Assembly (NCBI RefSeq): GCF_050038885.1
Contig: NZ_CP143624.1
Span: 4,774,001-4,838,000, forward strand
DNA from: Myxococcus flavus
GTDB taxonomy: Bacteria; Myxococcota; Myxococcia; Myxococcales; Myxococcaceae
Direction: 5' to 3'
DNA: 64,000 nt
Shown here: positions 44,124-53,700 of the stretch, piece by piece
Position numbering within the stretch: the stretch's first letter is position 1
Layout: each line of letters starts with the position of its first letter
Program-made: the position numbers and the translations under genes
The notes under the pieces: model-generated
Told to the model about the DNA's origin: nothing
Database searches by the model: none
The model's input: only the letters and a program-made list of their open reading frames with translations

Positions 44124-45460
44124 CGGCCGGTCTGGCGCACTACCTGGACGTGGCCACGCGCTTCCAGGCGGCGCCCGAGCAGGCGTCCGCGCCCCAGTGG
44201 CTCAAGCGCCTCCGCGCGGAGGCCCTGGCCGACTTCGAGCGGCAGGGCCTGCCCACCTCGCGTGACGAGGCCTGGAAGTACTCGCGGCTGGCGCCCATCG
44301 TGGAAGGGACGTTCCTTCCCGCGGCGCCAGGCGCCCGCGACGCCGCGCAGCTGTCGTCGGTGGTGCAGCGGCTCGGCCTGCCGGGGCCCCGGCTGGTGTT
44401 CGTGGACGGGCGGCTGGCGCCGGAGCTGTCGTCCGTGGCGGGCCTGCCGCGTGGGCTGACGCTGAAGCCGCTGCGGGACGCGGTGCGCGAGGACGGCGAG
44501 CTGCTGGAGTCCCTGCTGGGGCAGCGGGCCGTGGCGGCCGAGCACGCCCTCACCGCGCTCAACGCGGCGCTGCTGGACGAGGGCGCGCTGCTCCAGCTGG
44601 CGCCGGGCGCGCTGAGCGAGGTGCCCGTACAGCTGCTGTTCCTCACGCGCGGCGACGCGCCGGTGCTGTCCAGCCCGCGCATCCTCGTGGTGGCGGGCGA
44701 GAGCAGCGAGGCGACGCTGGTGGAGACGTATGCCAACGCGGGCCCGGCGGGCGCGGCGGCGACGTTCACCAATGCGGTGACGGAGGTGACGCTGGGCGAC
44801 AACGCCAGCCTCCACCACTACAAGCTCCAGGTGGAGGGGGACGCGGCGCTGCACGTCGGGGCCCTCCACGCGCGGCAGGGGCGCGACAGCCGCTTCGCCT
44901 CGCATGCCTTCGCCTTCGGCGGCGCCATGGCGCGCAACGAGGTGCACGCGGCCTTCGCGGGCGAGGGCGGCGACGCGACGCTGAATGGCCTCTACGTGGG
45001 ACAGGGCGCGCAGCACCTGGACAACCGCACGGCGCTGGACCACGCGGTGCCCCGGTGCACCAGCCGCGAGCTGTACAAGGGCGTGCTGGACGGGCACTCG
45101 CGCGGCACCTTCCACGGGCTCATCCGCGTGCGGCAGGACGCGCAGCGCACGGACTCGCGGCAGCAGAACCGCAACCTCCTGCTGTCGGAGGCGGCGCAGG
45201 CGGACGCCCGGCCGCAGCTGGAAATCCTGGCGGACGACGTGAAGTGCGCGCACGGCGCGGCGGTGGGGCGGCTGGACGCGCAGGCGCTGTTCTACCTGCG
45301 CTCGCGCGGCGTGCCCCAGGCGGAGGCGGAGCGGCTGCTCACGTACGCCTTCGCCCGCGAGGTGGTGGAGGCGGTGCCCGCCGGCCCCGTGCGCGCGAAC
45401 ATCGAGTCGCTCCTGGCCCTCAAGCTGCCGGGCGCGGCACCGCGTGAGGTGACGGCATGA
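44120..45460 (+). CDS. sufD: Fe-S assembly protein SufD
   Basis: The 446-residue protein shares the SufB/SufD beta-helix core and C-terminal helical domain (NNRT-type block as AQHLDNRTALDHAVPRCTSR, SRGTFHGLIRV, RQQNRNLLLSEAAQADARPQ, ILADDVKCAHGAAVG, LRSRGVPQAEAERLL). The N-terminus has the SufD-type SRDEAWKYSRLAP. SufD pairs with SufB in the scaffold and helps iron acquisition. The ADDVKCAHGA histidine and cysteine are conserved. It starts ATGA over the sufC stop and ends in overlap with sufS. Confidence 0.96.
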   Translation: MTAGLAHYLDVATRFQAAPEQASAPQWLKRLRAEALADFERQGLPTSRDEAWKYSRLAPIVEGTFLPAAPGARDAAQLSSVVQRLGLPGPRLVFVDGRLAPELSSVAGLPRGLTLKPLRDAVREDGELLESLLGQRAVAAEHALTALNAALLDEGALLQLAPGALSEVPVQLLFLTRGDAPVLSSPRILVVAGESSEATLVETYANAGPAGAAATFTNAVTEVTLGDNASLHHYKLQVEGDAALHVGALHARQGRDSRFASHAFAFGGAMARNEVHAAFAGEGGDATLNGLYVGQGAQHLDNRTALDHAVPRCTSRELYKGVLDGHSRGTFHGLIRVRQDAQRTDSRQQNRNLLLSEAAQADARPQLEILADDVKCAHGAAVGRLDAQALFYLRSRGVPQAEAERLLTYAFAREVVEAVPAGPVRANIESLLALKLPGAAPREVTA

Positions 45461-46680
45461 GCGGCTTCGACGTGAAGCAGGTCCGCGAGGACTTTCCCAT
45501 CCTCCACCAGGAGGTGCGGGGCCGGCCCCTGGTGTACCTGGACAGCGCCGCCACGGCGCAGAAGCCGCGGGCCGTCATCGACGCGCTCGTGCGCTTCTAC
45601 CAGCACGACAACGCCAACGTGCACCGGGGCGTCCACGTCCTCTCCGAGCGCGCCACCGAGGCGTACGAGGGCGCGCGGGAGACGGTGCGCCGCTTCATCA
45701 ACGCCCGGGACGCGAAGGAAATCGTCTTCGTGCGCGGCACCACCGAGGCCATCAACCTGGTGGCGCAGACGTATGGGCGCAAGCACATCGGCGCCGGGGA
45801 CGAGGTGCTCATCACCCAGATGGAGCACCACGCCAACATCGTCCCGTGGCGGATGCTCTGCGAGCAGACGGGCGCGGTGCTGAAGGTCATCCCGGTGGAT
45901 GACCGCGGCGAGCTGGTGCTGGACGCGGTGGACGCGCTGCTCACCGAGCGCACGCGCCTCCTCGCGGTGACGCAGGTGTCCAACGCCCTGGGCACGGTGG
46001 CGCCGGTGAAGGAGCTCACGCGCCGGGCCCACGCGAAGGGCATCCCCGTGCTGGTGGACGGCGCGCAGGCGGTGACGCACTTCCCGGTGGACGTGCAGGA
46101 CCTGGGCTGTGACTTCTACGCCTTCAGCGGGCACAAGATGTTCGGACCCACCGGCATTGGCGTGCTGTACGGCCGCAAGGAGTTGCTGGACGCGATGCCG
46201 CCCTACCAGGGCGGCGGCGACATGATTCTCTCCGTGACGATGGAGAAGGTGACGTACAACCGCGTGCCGTACCGCTTCGAGGCGGGCACGCCCAACCTCG
46301 AAGGCGCGGTGGGGCTGGCGGCGGCCATCCGCTACCTGGAGTCGCTGGGGATGGAGAACGTCGCCGCGCATGACCGGGAGCTGCTGGCCTACGCCACGCG
46401 GGCGCTGGAGTCGGTGCCGGGGCTGCGGCTGGTGGGCACGGCGCGCGAGAAGTCCGGCGTGCTGTCCTTCCTGCTGGGGGACATCCACCCCCACGACGTG
46501 GGCACCATCCTGGACCGCGAGGGCATCTGCATCCGCACGGGCCACCACTGCGCGCAGCCGGTGATGCAGCACTTCAAGGTGCCGGCCACGTCCCGGGCGT
46601 CGCTGGCGCTCTACAACACGCGCGAGGACGTGGACGCGCTCGTCCGCGGCCTGCACAAGGTCCTGGAGGTGTTCCAGTGA
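45457..46680 (+). CDS. sufS: Cysteine desulfurase SufS
   Basis: The 407-residue PLP enzyme of class V fold has the SufS (group II) pattern: VYLDSAATAQKPRAVIDALV, NVHRGVH, ITQMEHHANIVPW, the Schiff-base lysine in FSGHKMFGPTGIGVLYG (Lys227), and the active cysteine in TGHHCAQPVM (Cys365). It takes sulfur from cysteine, leaving alanine, and passes persulfide to SufU. The ATG overlaps the sufD stop and its own stop overlaps sufU, so stoichiometric production is likely. Confidence 0.97.
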   Translation: MSGFDVKQVREDFPILHQEVRGRPLVYLDSAATAQKPRAVIDALVRFYQHDNANVHRGVHVLSERATEAYEGARETVRRFINARDAKEIVFVRGTTEAINLVAQTYGRKHIGAGDEVLITQMEHHANIVPWRMLCEQTGAVLKVIPVDDRGELVLDAVDALLTERTRLLAVTQVSNALGTVAPVKELTRRAHAKGIPVLVDGAQAVTHFPVDVQDLGCDFYAFSGHKMFGPTGIGVLYGRKELLDAMPPYQGGGDMILSVTMEKVTYNRVPYRFEAGTPNLEGAVGLAAAIRYLESLGMENVAAHDRELLAYATRALESVPGLRLVGTAREKSGVLSFLLGDIHPHDVGTILDREGICIRTGHHCAQPVMQHFKVPATSRASLALYNTREDVDALVRGLHKVLEVFQ

Positions 46681-47132
46681 GCTCGGATGACTTGAAGGAC
46701 CTCTACCAGGAGGTCGTGCTGGAGCACTCCAAGCGGCCGCGCAACTACCGCGTGGTGGACGGCGCCAACGCGGAGGCCGCGGGCCACAACCCGCTGTGCG
46801 GTGACCAGCTGGTGGTGACGCTGAAGGTGGAGGACGGCGTCATCCGCGACGTGGGCTTCCAGGGCCAGGGGTGCGCGATTTCCAAGGCGTCCGCGTCGCT
46901 GATGACGGGCGCGGTGAAGGACCGGACGCGCGCGGAGGCCGAGTCGCTCTTCGAGCAGGTCCACAAGCTGGTGACGGAAGGCCCGGAGTCGGTGGACGTG
47001 GACGCGCTGGGCAAGCTGGCGGTGCTGTCCGGCGTGAGTGAGTTTCCCGCGCGCGTGAAGTGCGCCAGCCTGGCGTGGCACACGCTGCGCGCGGCCTTGG
47101 AGGGACGCGGCGAGGCCGTGTCCACGGAGTAG
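46677..47132 (+). CDS. sufU: Sulfur-transfer protein SufU
   Basis: The 151-residue protein starts at GTG 46677 overlapping the sufS stop. It has SufU-type Zn/sulfur ligands: Cys41-Gly-Asp43, Cys66 in GQGCAISKASASLM and Cys129 in ARVKCASLAWHTL. The insertion between Cys66 and Cys129 fits SufU better than IscU. SufU is a zinc protein that accepts persulfide from SufS, a partner typical of Gram-positive bacteria but also found in other phyla with SufBCDS. No sufE is in the operon, consistent with SufU taking its role. Confidence 0.93.
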   Translation: MSSDDLKDLYQEVVLEHSKRPRNYRVVDGANAEAAGHNPLCGDQLVVTLKVEDGVIRDVGFQGQGCAISKASASLMTGAVKDRTRAEAESLFEQVHKLVTEGPESVDVDALGKLAVLSGVSEFPARVKCASLAWHTLRAALEGRGEAVSTE

Positions 47133-47146
47133 GGGTGGAGGGCCAC

Positions 47147-47689
47147 ATGCGAGGAATGATGGCGGTGCTGGAGCGGGACGTCTCCGCGACAATCATCCCC
47201 AGCGGAGACCGGGTGGTGCTGCCCGCGGGCTCGGAGCTGCGGGTGACGCAGACGCTCGGCGGCAACATCACGGTGCAGGACCCCTACGGCCAGCTCTTCC
47301 GCATCGACGAGAAGGACGGCGGCGCGCTGGGCGAGGAGTACGCACCGAAGGAGAAGGCCGCCGGCGACCCCAGCGACTTCAACGAGGAGCAGGTCTGGGA
47401 GCAGCTCCGCACGGTGTATGACCCGGAGATTCCGGTGAACATCGTGGAGCTGGGGCTGGTCTACGCGTGCAAGGCCGAGCCCCATCCGGAGGGCGGGCAG
47501 CGGGTGGACATCCAGATGACGCTCACCGCGCCCGGCTGCGGCATGGGGCCGGTGCTCGTGGAGGACGTGCGCACCAAGGTGGGCTCGGTGCCCGGCGTGA
47601 AGGAGACGCGCGTCGAGCTCGTCTGGGACCCGCCCTGGGGGCAGGAGCGCATGTCGGACGTGGCGCGGCTCCAGCTCGGGTGGATGTAG
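47147..47689 (+). CDS. sufT: Putative Fe-S maturation protein SufT (DUF59/MIP18 family)
   Basis: The 180-residue protein starts at ATG 47147 after GGTGGAGG, 14 bases past sufU. The first 85 residues carry the SufT-specific N-terminal extension (SATIIPSGDRVVLPAGSELR, TLGGNITVQDPYGQLFRID). Residues about 85-180 are the DUF59 domain (VWEQLRTVYDPEIPVNIVEL, MTLTAPGCGMGPVLVEDV with the conserved Cys, VELVWDPPWGQERMSD). SufT helps mature particular Fe-S proteins when demand is high. It closes the SUF operon; a hairpin follows at 47705-47724. Confidence 0.92.
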   Translation: MRGMMAVLERDVSATIIPSGDRVVLPAGSELRVTQTLGGNITVQDPYGQLFRIDEKDGGALGEEYAPKEKAAGDPSDFNEEQVWEQLRTVYDPEIPVNIVELGLVYACKAEPHPEGGQRVDIQMTLTAPGCGMGPVLVEDVRTKVGSVPGVKETRVELVWDPPWGQERMSDVARLQLGWM

Positions 47690-47704
47690 GAAGGCCCTCG
47701 GCGT

Positions 47705-47724
47705 CCGGCCCCGCCAAGGGCCGG
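47705..47724. terminator. Hairpin terminator at end of SUF operon
   Basis: Perfect 7-bp stem CCGGCCC / GGGCCGG around loop CGCCAA, in the 40-base gap between the convergent sufT and DJ-1/PfpI genes. It may serve both strands. There is no U-run, which is common at this GC content. Confidence 0.55.
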
Positions 47725-47729
47725 CGCCC

Positions 47730-48407
47730 TCAGCGCAGGGCCAGCCGCCGCGCGCCCACGCCGAGCGCCGCGGTGGCCAGTGTCCCCGCGAGCAGCTTGG
47801 GCCAGCGGGCGGGCGCCGCGTGCCGCGGAGGCGCCACCACCACCGGCGCGCGCGCCGCCACCTCCGGCATCTTCTCCGCGAAGAGCTCCACCATGCCCTT
47901 GAGGAACGCGAGCATGTGATGCGGGCCCGGGCTGGACACCCAGTTGCCGTCGCGAATCACCGGCTCGTCCACCCACCGTCCGCCCGCGTTCCGCACGTCG
48001 TCGCGGATGCCTGGCCAGGACGCCAGCGCGCGCCCTTCCACGAGGCCCGCCGAAATCAGCACCCAGGGCCCGTGACAGATGATGGCCATGGGCAGGTCCA
48101 GGGCGTCCGCGTCGCGCACGAAGTCCAGCGCGAGCGCGCTCTGCCTGAGGATGTCCGGGTTCATGAAGCCGCCCGGAATGACGACCGCGTCGAAGTCCGC
48201 CGCCTTCACCTCGCGCAGGGACGCATCCACGGCCACCTTCTTGCCCGGAAGCATGAGGTTCATCCCCCGGATGCGGCCCTTGTGGGGTGACACGATGGTC
48301 ACCACCGCGCCCTGGCGCTCCAGCTTCTTCACCGGCGCCGTCAGCTCCACCTGCTCGAAGCCATCCGCCGCGAGTACCGCCACCCGCAGTCCCTTCAGCT
48401 TCTTCAT
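47730..48407 (-). CDS. DJ-1/PfpI-family protein with C-terminal membrane tail
   Basis: The 225-residue protein starts at ATG 48407 after GAGGTGAG. Residues 1-185 are a DJ-1/PfpI domain: RVAVLAADGFEQVELTAPVK, VVIPGGFMNPDILRQ and the nucleophile elbow AIICHGPWVL with Cys111 and His112, as in PfpI/YhbO deglycase- or protease-like enzymes. Residues 186-225 form an unusual extension: a Val/Pro/Ala linker and one hydrophobic helix (KLLAGTLATAALGVGARR) with a basic end. The enzyme is therefore likely tethered to the inner-membrane face. It may repair glyoxal-damaged proteins or act in oxidative stress. Confidence 0.85.
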   Translation of the reverse strand: MKKLKGLRVAVLAADGFEQVELTAPVKKLERQGAVVTIVSPHKGRIRGMNLMLPGKKVAVDASLREVKAADFDAVVIPGGFMNPDILRQSALALDFVRDADALDLPMAIICHGPWVLISAGLVEGRALASWPGIRDDVRNAGGRWVDEPVIRDGNWVSSPGPHHMLAFLKGMVELFAEKMPEVAARAPVVVAPPRHAAPARWPKLLAGTLATAALGVGARRLALR

Positions 48408-48599
48408 CGCGCTCACCTCGCTGTGTGTCTGCACAATCGGTCGCCTCGACACTGTGCATTCCCGCGGTGCGCGGGCATGCCGGGGGAGGCAGGCAGGGAG
48501 GCCCTGGCCCACCTCCTCCGTGAGGACACTCGCCGAGGGCTCCGCGTTGTGCCTCCCGGGAGGGCGTGCTAGCGACCTGGCGGTCCGGAGGACCCTCGA

Positions 48600-49715
48600 A
48601 TGTTCGCGTCGCCTGCTTCCCTTCGCCGTGCTCTCGTGGTGGGTACCGTGATGCTCCTTGCTCCCCTGAGCTGTACCAGTCCTGGCGCCGCGCGCACCGG
48701 CGGCGAGCGGCCCTCCACGGACGGCGCGCCCGCGCGCAAGGTGAAGTGGGGGCTCGTCATCCATGGCGGCGCGGGTGTCATCTCCCGGGAGAACCTGTCG
48801 CCGGAGCGCGAGGCCGAGGTCCGCGCCGCGCTGACGCAGTCCCTCCAGGCCGGGCACGCGGTGCTGGCGCAGGGCGGCTCGGCCCTGGACGCGGTGACCG
48901 CGGCGGTCCGCATCCTGGAGGACTCGCCGAACTTCAACGCGGGCAAGGGCGCCGTCTTCACGCACGACGGCGTCAACGAGCTGGACGCCGCCATCATGGA
49001 GGGCAAGACGCGCCGCGCGGGCGCCGTGGCGGGCCTGCGGCACGTGAAGAACCCCATCGAGCTGGCGCGGCTCGTCATGGAGAAGTCGCCGCACGTGATG
49101 ATGGTGGGCGAGGGCGCCGAGGCCTTCGCGAAGACGCAGGGCGTGGCGCTGGTGGACCCGAAGTACTTCTACACGGAGGAGCGCTGGCAGTCGCTTCAGC
49201 GCGCGCTGGAGAAGGAGCGGGAGCAGCAGCCGTCCTCTTCGCTCCAGCCGGGGTATGACCCGGTGAGCGGGGACCACAAGTTCGGCACCGTGGGCGCGGT
49301 GGCGCTGGACATGTCCGGCGCGCTCGCCGCGGCCACGTCCACCGGCGGCATGACGAACAAGCGCTTCGGCCGGGTGGGGGACTCACCCATCATCGGCGCC
49401 GGCACCTACGCGGACCCGCGCTGCGCCGTCTCCGCCACCGGCCATGGTGAGTTCTTCATCCGCTACACCGTGGCGCGCGACATCTGCGCTCGCGTGGAGT
49501 ACCAGTCGCTGCCCTTGCAGGAGGCCGCCCACGTCGTCGTCAACGACGTCCTGGTGCAGGCGGGCGGAGAGGGCGGCGTCATCGCCATGGACCGCGAGGG
49601 GAACGTGGCCATGCCCTTCAACTCCAGCGGCATGTATCGCGGCTACGTGGGCGAGGACGGCCAGCCCGTCGTGGCCATCTTCCGGGACGCGCTCGGGGTG
49701 AGGCTGACTCCCTGA
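48600..49715 (+). CDS. Isoaspartyl peptidase / L-asparaginase (Ntn hydrolase), lipoprotein
   Basis: The 371-residue protein starts at ATG 48600 after GGAGG. The N-terminus RRALVVGTVMLLAPLSCTSP ends in a lipobox-like LSC, so it is exported and probably lipidated. The rest is a plant-type asparaginase: KWGLVIHGGAGVISRE, NFNAGKGAVF, HDGVNELDAAIMEG, and the autocleavage/nucleophile site HKFGTVGAVALD with Thr230 as the new N-terminus of the beta subunit. Substrate-binding STGGMTNKRFGRVGDSPIIG and TGHGEFFIR follow. It cleaves beta-aspartyl dipeptides and asparagine. Export suggests work on peptides outside the cytoplasm, for example during predation. Confidence 0.9.
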   Translation: MFASPASLRRALVVGTVMLLAPLSCTSPGAARTGGERPSTDGAPARKVKWGLVIHGGAGVISRENLSPEREAEVRAALTQSLQAGHAVLAQGGSALDAVTAAVRILEDSPNFNAGKGAVFTHDGVNELDAAIMEGKTRRAGAVAGLRHVKNPIELARLVMEKSPHVMMVGEGAEAFAKTQGVALVDPKYFYTEERWQSLQRALEKEREQQPSSSLQPGYDPVSGDHKFGTVGAVALDMSGALAAATSTGGMTNKRFGRVGDSPIIGAGTYADPRCAVSATGHGEFFIRYTVARDICARVEYQSLPLQEAAHVVVNDVLVQAGGEGGVIAMDREGNVAMPFNSSGMYRGYVGEDGQPVVAIFRDALGVRLTP

Positions 49716-49730
49716 GCGCGTCTGGAGACG

Positions 49731-50660
49731 TCAGTCCCGGCCGCCGCGGCGGCCACCGTCGTGGCGTCCACCGTCGTGGCGGCGCTGCCCGCCGGGGGAT
49801 GCCCGGTGGGGGCCGTTGCCCCACCGGTTTCCGTGGGACGGGCCCGGCCGGTAGTGGTGGCGCACCGGGCTGGGGCCCCGGCGGTGGTTGCCGTAGTGGT
49901 AGACGTGGTGGCGGACCGCCGGGTAGCGGCGCCAGCTGTGCGCGAAGTAGTGCGGGTGCCGCCGCGCCACGGTGATGCTCGCGTGGCGGTAGACGGGCAC
50001 CGTGATGTGCACGGAGCCCCGGGGGGCCCAGCCGCCAGCGGAGAAGTACCAGGACGGGCCGCGGCGCACCCAGCGGGACGACACGTAGACGAGGCCGGGA
50101 CGGGGCGGGGCGGCCCAGACGCCGCCCACCCACACGTAGCTGGCGCCGGACCAGTACCAGTAGCCAGGCGTCCAGACGTAGTTGGGGGCCGGCGGCGACG
50201 GCGCGTGCTCGACGCGCAGCGGCGGCGGCGCCTGCTGCGTGGTCAGCTCCGCGCTCGTCACGGCGACGGGAATCTCCACCACCGTGGAGTCATACCGGGC
50301 CCAGCCACCGGACACCCACCGCCACATGCGGCCGTCGGGCTCCCAGTAGCCGTTGATGAAGCGGTAGCCCTCCATCGGCGCCAGCCAGGCCCCCTGGTTG
50401 AAGCGCCACTCGTTGCCGTCCCAGTACCAGTGGCCGGAGGCCCAGACGGCTCCGGGGTAGGGGCGGGCCGGAGGGTTCTCCGCGAGGAGCGCCGGAGGCG
50501 CGTAGGGCGCCAGGGGCGCGGTGTCCTCGTCCTCGAACTCCGTGTCGTCGTATGCGTACTCGGAATACCCGGGTTCCGACGCGGGGACCGGTGCGGTCTG
50601 CGCATGAACCAGGGGCGCTGCCAGCAGGGTCACCAGACAAGCCCACCATCGAGGAGTCAT
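49731..50660 (-). CDS. Exported YXWGXW/WVWxPGYW-repeat protein with His/Arg-rich tail
   Basis: The 309-residue protein has signal peptide MTPRWWACLVTLLAAPLVHA cleaved before QTAPV. Several Trp/Tyr/Gly repeats follow (PYPGAVWASGHWYWDGNEWR, GYRFINGYWEPDGRMWRWVS, NYVWTPGYWYWSGASYVW), which resemble BcpO/YXWGXW-type repeats of unknown function. The last 90 residues are very rich in His, Arg, Gly and Pro (RRYPAVRHHVYHYGNHRRG), possibly metal- or polyanion-binding. It should be periplasmic or on the outer membrane. The stop lies 15 bases from the convergent asparaginase gene. Confidence 0.8.
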   Translation of the reverse strand: MTPRWWACLVTLLAAPLVHAQTAPVPASEPGYSEYAYDDTEFEDEDTAPLAPYAPPALLAENPPARPYPGAVWASGHWYWDGNEWRFNQGAWLAPMEGYRFINGYWEPDGRMWRWVSGGWARYDSTVVEIPVAVTSAELTTQQAPPPLRVEHAPSPPAPNYVWTPGYWYWSGASYVWVGGVWAAPPRPGLVYVSSRWVRRGPSWYFSAGGWAPRGSVHITVPVYRHASITVARRHPHYFAHSWRRYPAVRHHVYHYGNHRRGPSPVRHHYRPGPSHGNRWGNGPHRASPGGQRRHDGGRHDGGRRGGRD

Positions 50661-50776
50661 CGCGTCATCTCCGTGGGTTACCAGACAGATGCTACTCCCG
50701 GCCCCCCTGGAACCCCGCCGTGGGGGGGCCGGTGCAGAAAAAGACGCGGCGCCGTCGGCCTTTATTCATCCCCCGG

Positions 50777-53700
50777 CTAGGGCTTCACCAGGACCAGCTC
50801 CCGCGTCTGGATGAGGTCCACGTCGCCCGTGAAGCCGGCGAACACCTCGTACTGGTTCGGCGCGACGCGGTTGCGTGGCAGGCGCAGCGACTCGGTGACG
50901 CTGAGCGTGCTGCCGTCCTGCTTCTCCGAGCGGGTGAAGCGACCGAACGGGTTGTTCGCCTCGATACCCGCCTGCGGGTCCGCGAGCTTCCAGCCCTTGG
51001 GCATCGTCAGCGTCACCTGGGTGCGGCTGGCCTCGGTGGTGTCGATGTAGAGCGGCGTGCGGCGCGTGCTCAGCTGCACGAAGCGCCGGCCCAGCTGCGC
51101 CGGGAAGGTGAGGGGGCCCAGGGCCATGCGCTGGCTGCCCTCCATGCGGCCGAAGCGCGGCACGGTGAACTCGTAGCGCAGCACGAAGGGCGCACCCACC
51201 TTCTCCTGGCTCTCCAGCTTCACGCTCGACAGCGAGGCGCCACCGAAGTAGCGCGCCACCGCGCCCTGCAGGGCCTGGTCGCGGCTCTCCGCCGACAGCT
51301 GGCTGAACGCCTCGGAAATCTGCGCCGCCTCGAAGCCGGAGTACGTCTCCTCACCCTGGCCGCTGAGCGTGCCGTCCTCGGCGAGCGTCAGCGTCAGCTT
51401 CACGTCCTTGCCGGGGACCTCCTTCATGGGTGGCGTCTGCACCCGCTGGAGCGGACGGCCCGGCTCCGGCAGCAGCCACGCCTCCAGCCCGCCCATGGCC
51501 AGCTCCGGCAGCTCGCCGAAGGGGCCGTAGCGCACGGAGGTATCCACCCAGACGGGCTCGCTGCCGGGGAGCTCCACGCGCAGCGCCGCGTAGGGCAGCA
51601 GCGAGTCGAAGGGGAAGGTGTAGGGCGCCGGGTCGGTGTTGAAGGTGCGCACCGCCACCACCCGCGAGGGGATGCCCAGCGCCTCCAGGCCGGCCTTCAT
51701 CACCGTCAGGCGGCTGCCCCGGTCCTGGGCCACGGTGGAGGCCGCCGTCTGGCTCAGGCTCGCGTCGCGCCCGGAGAAGCGGCTCATCACCGCGGCGTGC
51801 AGCGCCTTCACCGCGTCGAGGCCCGTCTTGCCCCCGGCCGCCTTGCGCGCGAAGGCGTCCACCTCCGCGGTGCGCTGCCAGCGGTCCTGGAAGACGTCGC
51901 CGTACACCTTCACGAGGCCCTCGTTGCCCGTGGCGCCCGCGCCCACGATGACGAAGGGCAGGTACTCGTTGGCGGAGGGCGGCGCGTCCGGCTCGGGGAT
52001 GAAGGGCGGCACCCGGCGCGTCTCGAAGTGGAACACCTCCTGGTCCCCGTCCACCTTCGGCTCCGGCACCTTCATGCCGTGGGCGTCCACCTTCATGCCC
52101 ATGCCCTTGGGGGCCACCACCGTGTACGTCACCCAGGCGTTCGGCTGGTTGGCAATCTGGAAGTAGAAGGCGGACGCGGTGAAGCCCGGCTGCGAGGGGC
52201 CTCGCGGCGGCTCGGCCAGCAGGTACTCCACCTCCACGTAGTCGCCCACGGCCACGCCCGGCAGGCTCACCGTGTCCTTGCCCTCGATGTTCTCCGGCTC
52301 CAGCACCCGGCCGTCCGCCTTCAGTGTGCGCAGCGCCAGCACCTGCGCCCCGCGCGGCACGGTCACCTCGGCGATTTCCTGCACGCCGGACTGCTCCAGC
52401 GCCTTCTGCACGGTGTGGATGCGGTTGACGATGCTGCCGTCGGGGTACACGCGCACCGCCGCCGCATCCAGCACGAAGGCCGCCGCGGCGCCGCCGCTGA
52501 CGGGCTCCGCCTCGTAGGCGCGGATGGCCTCACGCCCATCCACGGCGTGCTCCTGGAGCAGCTCGCGGCCCGTCTTCGCGCGCTCCACCGCGCGGCGCAG
52601 CGCCAGGTCGTCACCGTCCAGGGCCAGGGCGCGCTCGCGCAGCGCCAGCGCCTCGGCCGGCTGGCCCGCGTACTCGCGCACGTCCGCCATCCGCTTCACC
52701 AGCTCCGCGTTGCGGGGCCACACGGTGGCCAGCTTCTGCAGCACGGCCGTCGCGTCATCGAAGCGGCGCTGCGTCACATAGAGGTTGGCCAGCGTGTTGC
52801 CCAGGCTGATGCTGCTCGGGTCGCGGCTCAGCAGCTCCGTGTACAGCCGCGTCGCCGCCTCCATGTCGCCGCGGGTGCGCGCGTGCTCGGCCTGGCGCAC
52901 CACGGTGCCCGGGCAGCCCTCCAGCGTCGCCATCAGCTTGTCGCCGCGCTGGGCCGCGTCGCGGCGGCGCGCCAGGTTGTACTGGAGCGCCAGCGCCTCG
53001 CACAGGCCGGGCTGCGCCTCCAGCGCCGCGGTCAGCGACTCCTCCGCCAGGGCTTCCACCTCCAGGGCCAGCGCCGCGCGGGCGCGCAGCATGAACACCG
53101 GGTGGCCGGCGGGCTGGGCCACCTCGGACGCCGTCTTCAGCATCTCCATCGCCGAGGCGGGCTGCCCCTCGTCCAGGAACAGCTCCGCGCGCAGCAGCAG
53201 CGCCGCCACGTTGCCCGGGTCCTTCGCCAGCACGGCCTCCAGGTCGCGCGTGGCCCGGCCGCGGGCCACCTTGGAGGGCACCGTGCGGTCCGCGGACGCC
53301 ACCTCGGCGCGCAGCCACAGCAGGGCGGGGGTGTTGGCCTCCACGGACGCCATCAACCGCCGCGCGCCGTCGGCGTCACGCTGCAGGCCGTCGCGCACCG
53401 CCAGCACCACGGCCAGCAGCTCGCCGGCCTCCTCGTGCAGGGCCGTCTTCAGGCTCTCCGCGGTGGGGAACACGCCGGGCGTCTCGTCGGAGGTCTGCGC
53501 CTTGCTCCCCCACGCCCGGGGCGCGGCGCCCGTGGCCGCGGTGAAGCGCACGGCGGAGGGACGTCCGTCCACGCGCAGCAGGGCGAAGGTGAGCAGTCCC
53601 GAGGTCGCGCCCTTGAGCTGGCGCACCACGAAGCGGTGCTTGCCCGCGGCCAGCTGGACGGCGCGCGCGGTGACGGTGGAGGTGGCGCGCTCCCAGGCGC

